A DNA stretch of 64,000 nucleotides, taken from Effusibacillus consociatus. GTDB lineage: Bacteria > Bacillota > Bacilli > Tumebacillales > Effusibacillaceae. The translations under genes and the position numbers were made by a program. The notes below the pieces were generated by a model. It made no database searches, was not told the DNA's origin, and saw only the letters and a program-made list of their open reading frames with translations. The stretch lies in assembly GCF_042652925.1 (NCBI RefSeq), contig NZ_JBHSHC010000106.1:1-64000 (forward strand), written 5' to 3'. Below, piece by piece: positions 8,426-17,392 of this stretch (position 1 is the first letter of the stretch; every line of letters begins with the position of its first letter).

Positions 8426-9262
8426 TCATTCACTTATCAAGTTTAGGATCCGTTCCAAATCATCCAGTGAATAATATTCAATTTCGATCTTACCCCGTTT
8501 TTTGCCTGAATGAATTTTAACGGCAGTACCTAGAGATGCACGAAACTTCTCTTCATATTGTCGAATGGTCTTGTTGACTTCCGGTTTTTTCTTTTTTGTT
8601 TCACGTGGAACATTTTGCGCAAGTCGGTTGACTATCTGCTCCACGACTCGGACACTCAAATCATCTTCAATAATTTTTTTCGCCAGAGCTACTTGCTGTT
8701 GTTTATCTTCCAATCCAAGAATGGCTCTCGCATGTCCCATAGAAATTGTTCCACGTGAAACATATTCTCGAATTTCGATCGGCAGATTCAATAATCGGAG
8801 AAAGTTGGCGACATGAGAGCGACTCTGCCCCACTTTTTTCGCTAACTCATCCTGAGTTAGATCAAACTTCTCCATGATGTTGTTATATGCTTCCGCAATC
8901 TCCATCGGATTCAGGTCTTCCCGTTGAAGGTTCTCGATCAAGGCGATTTCAGTCATCTGCCTGTCGTCAAAATCTTTGATGACAACCGGTACTTCTTCTA
9001 ATGCAGCGAGCTTGGCTGCGCGCAATCTGCGTTCCCCGGCAACAATTTCATAGCCCCGAAAGCTTTTTCGAACGATGATCGGTTGAATGATTCCATGTTC
9101 CCGTATTGAATCGGCCAATTCCTGCAGTTTATCAGCATCAAATTCTCGACGCGGTTGGTAAGGGTTAGGACGAAGCTCTTCCACTTTAACCGTTAGAACA
9201 CTATCTTCCGCACCGATCTGCGGCAAAAGCGCTTCTAATCCTTTTCCAAGACGCTTGCTCAT
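8426..9262 (-). CDS. parB: Chromosome-partitioning protein ParB/Spo0J
   Basis: The CTP-dependent DNA clamp loads at parS, spreads, and recruits SMC condensin to the origin. The 278-residue protein has the N-terminal domain with the CTP-binding GERRLRAAK motif near residue 80, the ENLQREDLNPMEIA block, a helix-turn-helix with GQSRSHVANFLRLL, and a C-terminal dimer domain. Its start overlaps the parA stop by 4 bp, indicating translational coupling. Two perfect parS sites lie inside the gene. Confidence 0.95.
   Translation of the reverse strand: MSKRLGKGLEALLPQIGAEDSVLTVKVEELRPNPYQPRREFDADKLQELADSIREHGIIQPIIVRKSFRGYEIVAGERRLRAAKLAALEEVPVVIKDFDDRQMTEIALIENLQREDLNPMEIAEAYNNIMEKFDLTQDELAKKVGQSRSHVANFLRLLNLPIEIREYVSRGTISMGHARAILGLEDKQQQVALAKKIIEDDLSVRVVEQIVNRLAQNVPRETKKKKPEVNKTIRQYEEKFRASLGTAVKIHSGKKRGKIEIEYYSLDDLERILNLISE
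8597..8612. other. parS site inside parB
   Basis: TGTTTCACGTGGAACA is an exact 16-bp match to the Bacillus parS consensus. It is the loading site for ParB and lies in the 3' part of the parB coding sequence. Confidence 0.95.
8747..8762. other. Second parS site inside parB
   Basis: TGTTCCACGTGAAACA is an exact match in the opposite orientation, 150 bp from the first site. Confidence 0.95.
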
Positions 9263-10017
9263 AAGTTCGACACTTCCTTTGCAAGGTCCATATAAACTTC
9301 GGCACCCCGAGACTTCGGATCATATGAAATGATCGGTTGTCCATGACTTGGAGCCTCACTAAGCCGAACATTCCGAGGAATAATCGTGTTGTAGACCTTT
9401 TCACGGAAGTACTTTTTGACATCTTCAATCACTTGGATTCCGAGATTGGTACGTGCATCTAACATGGTAAGAACAACGCCCTCAATTTCCAACTTGGTAT
9501 TCAGATGCTTCTGGACCAAACGAATTGTGTTAAGCAACTGGCTTAAGCCTTCTAAAGCGTAGTATTCACATTGAATGGGAATCAGCACTGAATCGGAAGC
9601 AGTTAATGCATTCACTGTCAGAAGGCCAAGTGAAGGAGGACAGTCGATAATGATATAGTCGTACTTTGTCTTCAGAGGCTGCAAAGCTTTACGAAGTCTT
9701 ACTTCCCGCGAAATGGTAGGTACCAACTCAATTTCGGCACCGGCAAGTTGAATTGTAGCGGGAATGATATGCAGGCCCTCCACCCCGGTTGCCAGAATCG
9801 ATTCGTGGGCGTCCACTTCATTTATCAGAACATCATAGATACAGGAGCTTACATCAGCCTTATTGATGCCAACTCCGCTTGTAGTGTTCCCTTGTGGATC
9901 AATATCTACCAAAAGTGCTCGTTTACCTAGTGTAGCCAGGCAGGCACCGAGGTTAACAGCCGTCGTCGTCTTCCCAACGCCGCCTTTTTGGTTTGCTACC
10001 GCGATTATTCTCGCCAA
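9259..10017 (-). CDS. parA: ParA/Soj chromosome-partitioning ATPase
   Basis: The Walker-type ATPase drives origin segregation with ParB and regulates DnaA. The deviant Walker A motif KGGVGKTTT occurs near residue 12, Walker B lies in YIIIDCPPSLG, and LLVDIDPQGNTTSG is conserved. A TTG start at 10017 with GAGGTG five bases upstream gives the usual MARIIAVANQKGG beginning; GTG at 10026 is the alternative. It overlaps parB by 4 bp. The regulatory action on DnaA is known for the family, not shown here. Confidence 0.93.
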   Translation of the reverse strand: MARIIAVANQKGGVGKTTTAVNLGACLATLGKRALLVDIDPQGNTTSGVGINKADVSSCIYDVLINEVDAHESILATGVEGLHIIPATIQLAGAEIELVPTISREVRLRKALQPLKTKYDYIIIDCPPSLGLLTVNALTASDSVLIPIQCEYYALEGLSQLLNTIRLVQKHLNTKLEIEGVVLTMLDARTNLGIQVIEDVKKYFREKVYNTIIPRNVRLSEAPSHGQPIISYDPKSRGAEVYMDLAKEVSNL

Positions 10018-10118
10018 AAGCTTCACCTCGTCCGGATATTAATTATGTACAGTAAGAATCTTCTTTGCTGATTCCTGCCTATTAAATCTCGCAACCTATA
10101 TTTTACAGGATTCATAGA

Positions 10119-10155
10119 GAAAAAAAAAGAAGCAGGCGGAAAATGCCCGCTTCTT
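10119..10155 (-). terminator. Terminator after noc
   Basis: On the minus strand AAGAAGCGGGC pairs with the GCCTGCTTCTT side around an ATTTTCC loop, followed by a nine-base T run. Confidence 0.8.
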
Positions 10156-10160
10156 CAGCA

Positions 10161-10985
10161 TTATGATTTCGGTACCCGAATCACAAATTGATAGTATTCC
10201 TCGTGATCCTGCTCTTCCGTTATGACAGATAATCCGGTCTTATGGATCATATCAAGCGATTGTCTTATCGTATTAACTGCCAATCGCACATCTTTCGAAA
10301 CCGAAACTTTCTTCGGTTTCGGTTTAGGATTTGATTGTTCAAGCAGTTGTTCGATCCGGGTTTCCGTTTGTTTCACATTCAACTGCTTGTCAATCACTTC
10401 GGCAAGAACTTTGAGCTGAAGTTCTACAGACGGCAATGAAAGCAGAGCCCGGGCATGCCGTTCAGTAATTTCACGTGCCAAAAGGGCATCCTGTACTTCC
10501 TGCGGCAAATTAAGAAGTCGAAGTTTGTTGGCAACTGTCGACTGTGCTTTTCCAAGGCGTTGAGCTAAACTTTCTTGCGTAAGCCCGTGTAAATCGAGCA
10601 GCTGTTGATACGCTACCGCTTCTTCAATTGCAGTAAGTCCTTCCCGCTGCAGGTTTTCAATCAGAGCAACAGATGCTGCTTGAGTGTCCGTGAGTTCCCG
10701 AACAATCGCCGGAATGTTGGCAAACCCCAGTTTCTTCGCTGCCCTCCATCGGCGTTCACCTGCGATCAACTCATAAGAAGCCCCATTTTTCCGAACCAAA
10801 ATAGGCTGAATTAACCCGTGCGTCCGTATGGTTTGACTTAATTCATCAATCCGTTCATCATCAAAAACGGTTCGAGGTTGGAAACGGTTCGGTTCAATTA
10901 AATCAATCGGGATCTGTTTTACTTCTTCATGTCCAGATATCTCTTTATCAGATCCGCCAAATAACCTTGAAAGCTGTTCCTTCAT
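10161..10985 (-). CDS. noc: Nucleoid occlusion protein Noc
   Basis: Noc is a ParB paralogue that binds its own sites, attaches to the membrane through an N-terminal amphipathic helix, and blocks FtsZ assembly over the nucleoid. The 274-residue protein begins MKEQLSRLFGGSDKEI, the membrane-targeting helix, then has GERRWRAAKKL and ENLQREGLTAIEEAVAY as in ParB. GGGGGAG lies before the ATG at 10985; an ATG six codons upstream is less likely. Position next to rsmG and separate from parAB matches Bacillus. Confidence 0.92.
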   Translation of the reverse strand: MKEQLSRLFGGSDKEISGHEEVKQIPIDLIEPNRFQPRTVFDDERIDELSQTIRTHGLIQPILVRKNGASYELIAGERRWRAAKKLGFANIPAIVRELTDTQAASVALIENLQREGLTAIEEAVAYQQLLDLHGLTQESLAQRLGKAQSTVANKLRLLNLPQEVQDALLAREITERHARALLSLPSVELQLKVLAEVIDKQLNVKQTETRIEQLLEQSNPKPKPKKVSVSKDVRLAVNTIRQSLDMIHKTGLSVITEEQDHEEYYQFVIRVPKS

Positions 10986-11095
10986 CAGCCACTCCCCCGG
11001 CAACTTGAATTGCAGAAAAAAAGAACCCCGTACATGAGATATGCACGCAGGTATTAATTCGAGATTCTTGATCAGAGTTCCTTCTTTTGTGAGTA

Positions 11096-11824
11096 TTACA
11101 TGATCGGTTTTTTTGCAGGAGTCCCCGCCTTACGAGGGTAAGCCTTCGGGGTGTCTTTGACCTTTTGTATGACAAGGATGGTTCTTTTCCCTTCAATTTC
11201 TTTGATTTCAAATGTACGGACATCCTCTACTTCGCCGCCTAAAGTTTGCAGTGCTTTAGCAGATTCTTTCAGTTCCGCTTCGCCATCAGGCCCTTTCATG
11301 GCAAAGAAATATCCGCCAACCTTTACGAATGGCAAACAGAATTCGAGCAATACAGGAAGACGCGCAAGCGCACGTGCAGTCACTTGATCGAATGATCCCC
11401 GCCATTTGGGATCCCTCCCAAAGTCCTCCGCACGACCATGGACTGGAGTAAAATTCGTGAGTTCCAATTGACTCTTCAATTCGCTCAGAAAGCTGATCCG
11501 TTTTTGCAATGAATCGAGAACCGTTACCTGGAGCTCCGGGCAGAGAATCTGTAAAGGAACCGATGGAAAACCGGCCCCCGCCCCAACATCCAATAGAGTG
11601 GAACTTTGGTTAAATTGTGCAACGGTAAGCAGTGTAGCAGAATCAAAAAAATGCTTCCAATACACTCCCTCTTGGTCGGTTATTGCCGTTAAATTCATTC
11701 GTTCATTCCAGTCCACCAATAACTCGTAATAACGGGCAAAGCGGGCAAGGATGTCCTCGCCCACCTCGATACCCATTTCATTTTGAATCTTAAGGGAAAA
11801 TCGCTCGATTAGAGGACTGCTCAT
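11096..11824 (-). CDS. rsmG: 16S rRNA (guanine-N7) methyltransferase RsmG
   Basis: It methylates G527 of 16S rRNA using S-adenosylmethionine. The 242-residue protein shows LLDVGAGAGFPSVPLQILCP (SAM motif I), then VTVLDSLQKRISFLSEL and VTARALARLPVLLEF, all characteristic of GidB/RsmG. It overlaps the mnmG stop by 4 bp and is probably translated from the mnmE-mnmG transcript. Loss of this enzyme confers low-level streptomycin resistance in relatives. Confidence 0.95.
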   Translation of the reverse strand: MSSPLIERFSLKIQNEMGIEVGEDILARFARYYELLVDWNERMNLTAITDQEGVYWKHFFDSATLLTVAQFNQSSTLLDVGAGAGFPSVPLQILCPELQVTVLDSLQKRISFLSELKSQLELTNFTPVHGRAEDFGRDPKWRGSFDQVTARALARLPVLLEFCLPFVKVGGYFFAMKGPDGEAELKESAKALQTLGGEVEDVRTFEIKEIEGKRTILVIQKVKDTPKAYPRKAGTPAKKPIM

Positions 11825-13710
11825 GCACCGGCACTCCTTTTAACCTTGCTCTCAAGCCAAACAAGCAGGATCGAGATATCAGCCGGGTTAACACCGGAGA
11901 TCCTCGATGCCTGACCAATCGAGCGTGGATGAATCTTCGAAAGCTTCTCCCGTGCTTCCGAAGACAAGCCGGTGATCGCCTCGTAACTGATATCCTCCGG
12001 AATCAAACGTTCTTCCAGCTTCTTTTGCCGTTCGATTTGCTGTGTCTGCTTCTCGATATATCCCGCATATTTAATCTGGATTTCAACCTGCTCCGCAACT
12101 TCCGGATGAATTGGTTCCGGGGCCGGAGCCAAGTCGTTGACCGCTTTATAATCAATCTCCGGACGTTTCAATAATTGATCCAAAGTAACAGCCTGATCCT
12201 TCTCAAGCGGCTTCGTCCCTTTTTCCTGCAAGAACGGATTGATGTCGTCCGCCTTGAAACGAATCGATTTCAGACGGGACATTTCTTTCGCGATATTATC
12301 CTTCTTCCGCAAAAAACGGTCAAACCGCTGTGGGGATACCAACCCGATGCTGTGTCCGATTTCCATTAAACGCAGATCCGCATTGTCATTCCGCAAAATC
12401 AGTCGGTATTCGGCACGTGACGTCAGCAACCTATAAGGCTCATTCGTACCCTTGGTAACAAGATCATCGATCATTACCCCAATGTAAGCATCAGAGCGAC
12501 CCAGAATTACCGGCTCTCTGTCCATAACGCCAAGAGCGGCATTGATTCCTGCCATAATCCCCTGTCCGGCAGCTTCTTCGTAACCGGAAGTGCCATTAAT
12601 TTGACCGGCTGTATAAAGACCTTTAATGTCTTTCGATTCAAGGGTCAGTTTCAGTTGCGTGGGCAGAATCGCATCGTATTCGATCGCATATCCCGGGCGC
12701 ATCATCTCCACATTTTCGAGTCCCGGAATCGTTTTTAGCATCTGGAATTGGACATCTTCCGGAAGCGATGTGGAGAAGCCCTGAACGTACCATTCCGCCG
12801 TATCTTTTCCTTCCGGTTCCAGGAAAATCTGATGGGAAGGACGATCCGCGAAACGAACCACCTTGTCTTCGATTGAAGGGCAATAACGCGGACCGGTACC
12901 CTCGATATCACCCGAGTACATCGGTGCCCGATGCAGGTTCTCCATGATAATGGAGTGGGTGGTTTCATTCGTGTAAGTGAGCCAACAAGGAACCTGTTCC
13001 CTCGGCTTTACATCATCGGAGAATGAAAAATGGAGCGGTTCCGGATCCCCCGGCTGCACAATGCATTTATCAAAATTAATCGTGTTCTTGTTGACCCGCG
13101 GCGGAGTTCCCGTCTTAAAGCGGGTAAGTTTGAAACCGAGATCCAGCAACGAATCAGTTAGTTTTAATGCCGGCATCTGACCGTTGGGACCGCTCTGATA
13201 GGAGACATCGCCAATAATGACACGCCCCCTCAAATAGGTGCCTGTAGTCAGGACGACAGCTTGCGCGTGGTATTCTGCCCCGGTTTTTGTGACAACCCCT
13301 TTAATCCGTTCCCCTTCGACCAACAATTCCTCAACCATTCCTTGACGAAGTGTCAGATTCGGAGTGTGCTCGATTGTATATCTCATGCTCAAGCTGTAGA
13401 AAGCTTTATCCGCTTGCGCGCGCAAAGCATGCACAGCAGGTCCTTTCCCTGTGTTCAAAAGACGCATTTGAATATATGTTTTATCTATGTTCGCTGCCAT
13501 TTCTCCGCCAAGCGCATCAATTTCGCGGACCACATTTCCTTTCGCCGGTCCGCCAATTGCCGGATTACAAGGCATATAGGCTACGGTATCCAGATTAATG
13601 TTTAATAAGAGCGTTTTACATCCCAGTCTGGCAGATGCCAGAGCCGCTTCACAACCTGCGTGACCCGCTCCGATTACAATTACGTGATATTCCCCTGCAA
13701 AATAACGCAT
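11821..13710 (-). CDS. mnmG: tRNA uridine-5-carboxymethylaminomethyl enzyme MnmG (GidA)
   Basis: The FAD-dependent partner of MnmE modifies the wobble U34 of several tRNAs. The 629-residue protein has the N-terminal dinucleotide fold VIVIGAGHAGCEAALASARLG, GPAKGNVVREIDALGGEM, and the conserved TSRAEYRLILRNDNAD block. ATG at 13710 has GGGAGGTG upstream; an ORF start seven codons earlier lacks a site. It begins 18 bp after mnmE and overlaps rsmG. Confidence 0.95.
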   Translation of the reverse strand: MRYFAGEYHVIVIGAGHAGCEAALASARLGCKTLLLNINLDTVAYMPCNPAIGGPAKGNVVREIDALGGEMAANIDKTYIQMRLLNTGKGPAVHALRAQADKAFYSLSMRYTIEHTPNLTLRQGMVEELLVEGERIKGVVTKTGAEYHAQAVVLTTGTYLRGRVIIGDVSYQSGPNGQMPALKLTDSLLDLGFKLTRFKTGTPPRVNKNTINFDKCIVQPGDPEPLHFSFSDDVKPREQVPCWLTYTNETTHSIIMENLHRAPMYSGDIEGTGPRYCPSIEDKVVRFADRPSHQIFLEPEGKDTAEWYVQGFSTSLPEDVQFQMLKTIPGLENVEMMRPGYAIEYDAILPTQLKLTLESKDIKGLYTAGQINGTSGYEEAAGQGIMAGINAALGVMDREPVILGRSDAYIGVMIDDLVTKGTNEPYRLLTSRAEYRLILRNDNADLRLMEIGHSIGLVSPQRFDRFLRKKDNIAKEMSRLKSIRFKADDINPFLQEKGTKPLEKDQAVTLDQLLKRPEIDYKAVNDLAPAPEPIHPEVAEQVEIQIKYAGYIEKQTQQIERQKKLEERLIPEDISYEAITGLSSEAREKLSKIHPRSIGQASRISGVNPADISILLVWLESKVKRSAGA

Positions 13711-13727
13711 AAAAATGCACCTCCCTC

Positions 13728-15107
13728 TCACTTACCCAAACAAAATTGAGAGAAAATCTGATCCAATAGATCTTCCCCTACCGCTTCGCCAATAACCTCT
13801 CCTAGCGTCTCCCAGGCGTCTCTGATTTCAACCGCAACCAGATCCAAAGTCATACCGGCCTCTGCAGAATGAATCGCTTCCTCCATCTGCCGCTTTGCTT
13901 TTTCCAAAAGTGATATATGGCGGGCATTGGATACATAGGCTGCCTCTTTACCTTCAATACCGCCTTCTAGGAACAGTCTCGCGACTTCGTTTTCCAACTC
14001 CTCGATTCCTTTGCCTTCCTTTACAGACATCTCGACAACGGCCGCTCCCGAAACAACATTCGTGATATCTTCAGCTCGAATAGCTCTCGGCAAGTCCAAC
14101 TTGTTTAGAATTATTATTGTAGGCTTTCCCTGTACTTTCGTCAAAAGTTCCCTGTCAGTGTCGGTCAGCTCTCTGCTGGCATCCAGCATAAAGAGAACCA
14201 AATCCGCTTCCTCCAAAGCGGATCGACTTCTCTCGACCCCGATTCTTTCCACCACATCCTGCGTTTCACGGATTCCGGCAGTATCAATAATTTGCAGCGG
14301 GATCCCGCGGATGCTGATTTGTTCCTCCAGAATGTCACGGGTAGTTCCCGGGATATCGGTGACAATCGCTCGTTCAGTGCGGGACAGAGCATTTAAAAGA
14401 GAAGATTTGCCAACATTGGGCTTTCCGATAATAACGGTACGAATCCCTTCACGCAGGACACGACCTGTTCGGGCAGTTTCCAGCAGCCTATGTATCTCAT
14501 CTACCGCTTCGGAGCCAACCTTGATGATCCGGCGAACCGCGACATCTTCAACATCGTGTTCCGGATAGTCAATCGTGACCTCAATATGAGCCAGCAGCTC
14601 AATCATCGTGTGGCGCAAAGTCCGAATTTTATCACTGAGTCGCCCTTCCACCTGCTTTAATGCTAACTTCATGGACTCATCCGTCTTGGAGCGAATCAGG
14701 TCGATAACCGCTTCCGCTTGGGAGAGATCGATTCTTCCGTTTAAGAATGCCCGTTTCGTGAACTCGCCAGGCTCAGCCAATCTGGCCCCCGCAATCAGCA
14801 CGAGCTGCAGAACCCGCTGTACAACGACAATTCCGCCGTGGCAGTGGATTTCCACCACATCCTCTGTGGTATAACTCCTTGGCGACCGCATGAGTGCCAC
14901 CAATACCTCATCCACTCTCTCCTGTGTTTTCGGATCAATAATATAACCATAATGAAGCGTATGGGTTTTCGCTTCCTCCAAATTTGTTTTTGATTGAAAA
15001 ATTTTATCCACAATCTGAATCGAATCGGGTCCGCTGACCCTGACAATTCCTACGCTGCCTTCCCCCAGCGCCGTGGCAATCGCGGCAATCGTGTCAAACT
15101 CAAGCAT
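13728..15107 (-). CDS. mnmE: tRNA modification GTPase MnmE (TrmE)
   Basis: The potassium-activated GTPase works with MnmG on wobble uridine. The 459-residue protein has an N-terminal folate-binding domain (DTIAAIATALGEGSVGIVRV), a central G domain with GKPNVGKSSLLN (P-loop), DIPGTTRD (switch I) and DTAGIRET (G3), and the C-terminal FCLGK tail carrying the catalytic cysteine. A GGGGGA site precedes the start. It heads the mnmE-mnmG-rsmG unit. Confidence 0.95.
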   Translation of the reverse strand: MLEFDTIAAIATALGEGSVGIVRVSGPDSIQIVDKIFQSKTNLEEAKTHTLHYGYIIDPKTQERVDEVLVALMRSPRSYTTEDVVEIHCHGGIVVVQRVLQLVLIAGARLAEPGEFTKRAFLNGRIDLSQAEAVIDLIRSKTDESMKLALKQVEGRLSDKIRTLRHTMIELLAHIEVTIDYPEHDVEDVAVRRIIKVGSEAVDEIHRLLETARTGRVLREGIRTVIIGKPNVGKSSLLNALSRTERAIVTDIPGTTRDILEEQISIRGIPLQIIDTAGIRETQDVVERIGVERSRSALEEADLVLFMLDASRELTDTDRELLTKVQGKPTIIILNKLDLPRAIRAEDITNVVSGAAVVEMSVKEGKGIEELENEVARLFLEGGIEGKEAAYVSNARHISLLEKAKRQMEEAIHSAEAGMTLDLVAVEIRDAWETLGEVIGEAVGEDLLDQIFSQFCLGK

Positions 15108-15180
15108 ATAAAATCCCCCACGTTGTTATACAACTCATTGTGCACATTTCATTGTAACATAATGTTTTCATTTCAAAAAA

Positions 15181-15258
15181 TTATCCACAATCCACAGCGT
15201 ATTAAAAAAACCGCCACCCCATTGATGACGGTCGAATAAATTATTCACATGTGGATAT
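15181..15258. promoter_or_regulatory. DnaA-box cluster between mnmE and jag
   Basis: A perfect TTATCCACA (15181-15189) is followed by a near-box TCCACAG, then TTATTCACA (15241-15249) and, inverted, TGTGGATAT (15250-15258), which abuts the jag stop. The spacer is AT-rich. It lies about 2.9 kb from dnaA and could be part of an extended origin or a DnaA-titration or regulatory site. Confidence 0.6.
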
Positions 15259-15956
15259 TATTTTAAATAGATTAAGACTTTGCGATTTGGTTCCTCCCCA
15301 ACACTCCGCGTTCCTACCCTCGTATGTCCCTGGAGATACGTGTGGATGACTTTGCGTTCGTGAGCAGGCATAGGCTCCAACTCGATCTCCTGACGCTCTC
15401 TCAAGACTTGCTTCGCCAGCCGGTCCGCCAAACGCTCCAAAGTTTCCTTTCTGCGTGCACGATAATCCTCCGCATCGAGGATAATCCGCAAAAATGTTTC
15501 GGAATGCTTATTGGCAACCAAATTCACAAGGTATTGAAGGGCATCGAGGGTTTGACCCCGCCTTCCAATCAAAATCCCCATTCTGTCGCCCTCGATCTGG
15601 AAGACATAATGACCTTCTCTTTCATACCTGACAACAACTTCAGCAGATAACCCCATCGATTCAACTACATCTTTCAAAAATTGGACCGCGTTCTCGATCG
15701 ACTCAACCGGATCAAGTATTTCATTGGCGGGAACTGTTGGAGCAAGTGGAACCTCATACTGCGGTTGCTCTGCAACAGCGGGTTCCTTGACAACAGCTTC
15801 AACCTCAGCGTCACGGGATCCAATCAGACCCAAAAATCCCCTGGAAGGTTGTGTCAAGATGCGGATTTCGACTTGGTCTCTCGTAACCCCAAGCTTGCGT
15901 AGCGCAATTTCAACAGCATCTTCAACTGTCTTGCCCGTGGCAATTACCTTTTTCAT
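15258..15956 (-). CDS. jag: RNA-binding protein Jag/KhpB
   Basis: The 232-residue protein has an N-terminal Jag domain (IATGKTVEDAVEIALRKLGV), a linker, a KH domain (MGILIGRRGQTLDALQYLVN) and an R3H domain ending HERKVIHTYLQGHTRVGTRS. The family binds RNA, partners with KhpA, and is linked to cell elongation. It overlaps yidC by 4 bp, the usual spoIIIJ-jag arrangement. Confidence 0.93.
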   Translation of the reverse strand: MKKVIATGKTVEDAVEIALRKLGVTRDQVEIRILTQPSRGFLGLIGSRDAEVEAVVKEPAVAEQPQYEVPLAPTVPANEILDPVESIENAVQFLKDVVESMGLSAEVVVRYEREGHYVFQIEGDRMGILIGRRGQTLDALQYLVNLVANKHSETFLRIILDAEDYRARRKETLERLADRLAKQVLRERQEIELEPMPAHERKVIHTYLQGHTRVGTRSVGEEPNRKVLIYLK

Positions 15957-16687
15957 TTTGCGGGGCCTCCCTGAGTGGCTGCCTTCTGCGGTTTCTTCAG
16001 GAAATAGTATTGAATGATGGTGAGAATGTTGCCGAATACCCAGTAAAGCGAAAGTGCAGCCGGAAATGTGAAAGCAAAGAAGAAAATCATGGCCGGCATA
16101 ATGTACAGCATCATCTTCTGCTGTGGATCATTCGGATTCATCATCGTCATACGTGTCTGAATATAGGTGGTCAAGCCAGCTAAAGCCGGCAGAACAAAAT
16201 GTTCGGGCTGTCCAAGCTGGATAAGTCCAAGGAATGTCGCCGCCTTAATGTGACCGTTGTACATGATAGCCTGGTAGAGAGCGAAGAGAATCGGCATCTG
16301 GATCAAGATCGGAAAACAGCCGGCAAGCGGGTTTGTGCCTTTCGCCTGAAACAGCTTCATCATTTCCTGATTCATTTTTTGCGGATCGTTTTTGTACTTC
16401 TCCCGGATCTTGGTCATTTCAGGCTGCAATTCCTGCATAAGCTTGGAATGCTTAAGCTGCTTATACATTAAAGGGAAAATAATAATCCGGATAATCAATG
16501 TGATGACCAGGATCGCAATCCCATAATCACCGATCAATTTACCAAAATAATCGATTCCGTCAGAGATGATACCGACAAATTTTCCCCAAAAACCGGAACG
16601 ATCCAGAGTGCCGGAAGCATTGGCTCCACATCCGGTCACGGTCAAACTAAGTAAAGCCAACAATGAGAACAGACCTATCTTCTTCAA
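15953..16687 (-). CDS. yidC: Membrane protein insertase YidC (SpoIIIJ/OxaA)
   Basis: It inserts and folds inner-membrane proteins with or without SecYEG. The 244-residue short Gram-positive form has a lipoprotein signal (LLSLTVTGCGA, lipid-modified Cys20) and five membrane helices. A hydrophilic-groove arginine lies in LIIRIIIFPLMYKQLKHSK, and the conserved block is NPLAGCFPILIQMPILFALY. In Bacillus the paralogue SpoIIIJ is needed for sigma-G activation. Confidence 0.95.
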   Translation of the reverse strand: MKKIGLFSLLALLSLTVTGCGANASGTLDRSGFWGKFVGIISDGIDYFGKLIGDYGIAILVITLIIRIIIFPLMYKQLKHSKLMQELQPEMTKIREKYKNDPQKMNQEMMKLFQAKGTNPLAGCFPILIQMPILFALYQAIMYNGHIKAATFLGLIQLGQPEHFVLPALAGLTTYIQTRMTMMNPNDPQQKMMLYIMPAMIFFFAFTFPAALSLYWVFGNILTIIQYYFLKKPQKAATQGGPAK

Positions 16688-16701
16688 AAAAAAGTCCCCT
16701 C

Positions 16702-16935
16702 CTACTGCAGTCCCCGATTTTTAACTTCCGGCACAGGATCATACCCGCCGGGATGCCATGGGGCACATTTAATTAGACGTTTAGCGGATAACCATCCCCC
16801 GCGTGTTATCCCATGCTTGTCAATCGCTTCAAGCGCATAAGCGGAACATGTGGGATAAAACCGGCACGATGGCGGTTTCATGGGTGAAATCCATTTTCTA
16901 TAAAATTGAATTGCAAGCAATGCCAGTCGTTTCAT
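16702..16935 (-). CDS. yidD: Membrane protein insertion efficiency factor YidD
   Basis: A 77-residue protein with the hallmark FYRKWISPMKPPSCRFYPTC and the C-terminal CAPWHPGGYDPVPE motif. It lies between rnpA (3 bp) and yidC (14 bp), the conserved location. YidD assists membrane-protein insertion. Confidence 0.93.
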   Translation of the reverse strand: MKRLALLAIQFYRKWISPMKPPSCRFYPTCSAYALEAIDKHGITRGGWLSAKRLIKCAPWHPGGYDPVPEVKNRGLQ

Positions 16936-16938
16936 CTC

Positions 16939-17283
16939 TTATGTACCCTTTTTTATATATCCTGTTTTCAAAAGTAAGTGTACTAGATTCGTACGAAAAC
17001 CGTCAAAGTCCAAACCTGCAGCTGACGGCCTTGCAATAATCACAAAATCGACCGATAGAGACGGGTCCAGATGTTCAGCACGGATGGCTTCTCTCAGATA
17101 TCGCTTGACTTTGTTCCGAACGACCGCATTGCCTACTTTTTTAGACACAGAAAAACCCACCCTGTAATGGCCTAGCTGGTTGGGTGCATGATAAAGGACA
17201 AGGTACCGGTTGGCAAACGATTTTCCTTTTTTAAAAACTTTTCGAAAATCCCGATTGTCTTTGAGACGATGCGTTTTTTCCAT
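16939..17283 (-). CDS. rnpA: Ribonuclease P protein component
   Basis: This is the protein subunit of the ribozyme that matures tRNA 5' ends. The 114-residue basic protein contains RVGFSVSKKVGNAVVRNKVK, the RNR-type RNA-binding signature, and starts MEKTHRLKDNRDFRKVFKKG as in the family. It follows rpmH and precedes yidD. Confidence 0.95.
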   Translation of the reverse strand: MEKTHRLKDNRDFRKVFKKGKSFANRYLVLYHAPNQLGHYRVGFSVSKKVGNAVVRNKVKRYLREAIRAEHLDPSLSVDFVIIARPSAAGLDFDGFRTNLVHLLLKTGYIKKGT

Positions 17284-17365
17284 GACTACCTCTCAGTATG
17301 TACGAAGAAAGCGCTCTTTTATACTAGTATCCGCACGGACAAGTTGCCAGAGCACCTGAACGTAG

Positions 17366-17392
17366 AAAAAAGGCCACAAAAACTTGTGGCCT
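17366..17392 (-). terminator. Terminator or attenuator overlapping the rpmH stop codon
   Basis: The perfect stem GGCCACAA/TTGTGGCC with a GTTT-type loop is followed by a T6 run on the minus strand. The stem begins in the last two bases of the rpmH stop codon. It may attenuate read-through into rnpA, giving more L34 than RnpA. Confidence 0.8.

Noticed and set aside
8191..8433. 80-codon frame starting at the parB stop
   Set aside because: It reads through the parAB terminator and the degenerate repeats; no similarity.
10460..10475. TTTCACGTGCC inside noc as a third parS
   Set aside because: Half of the palindrome mismatches the consensus.
13261..13605. Long antisense frames in mnmG, gyrA, dnaX and metG
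   Set aside because: They are opposite strongly conserved genes and lack ribosome sites; shadows of coding bias.
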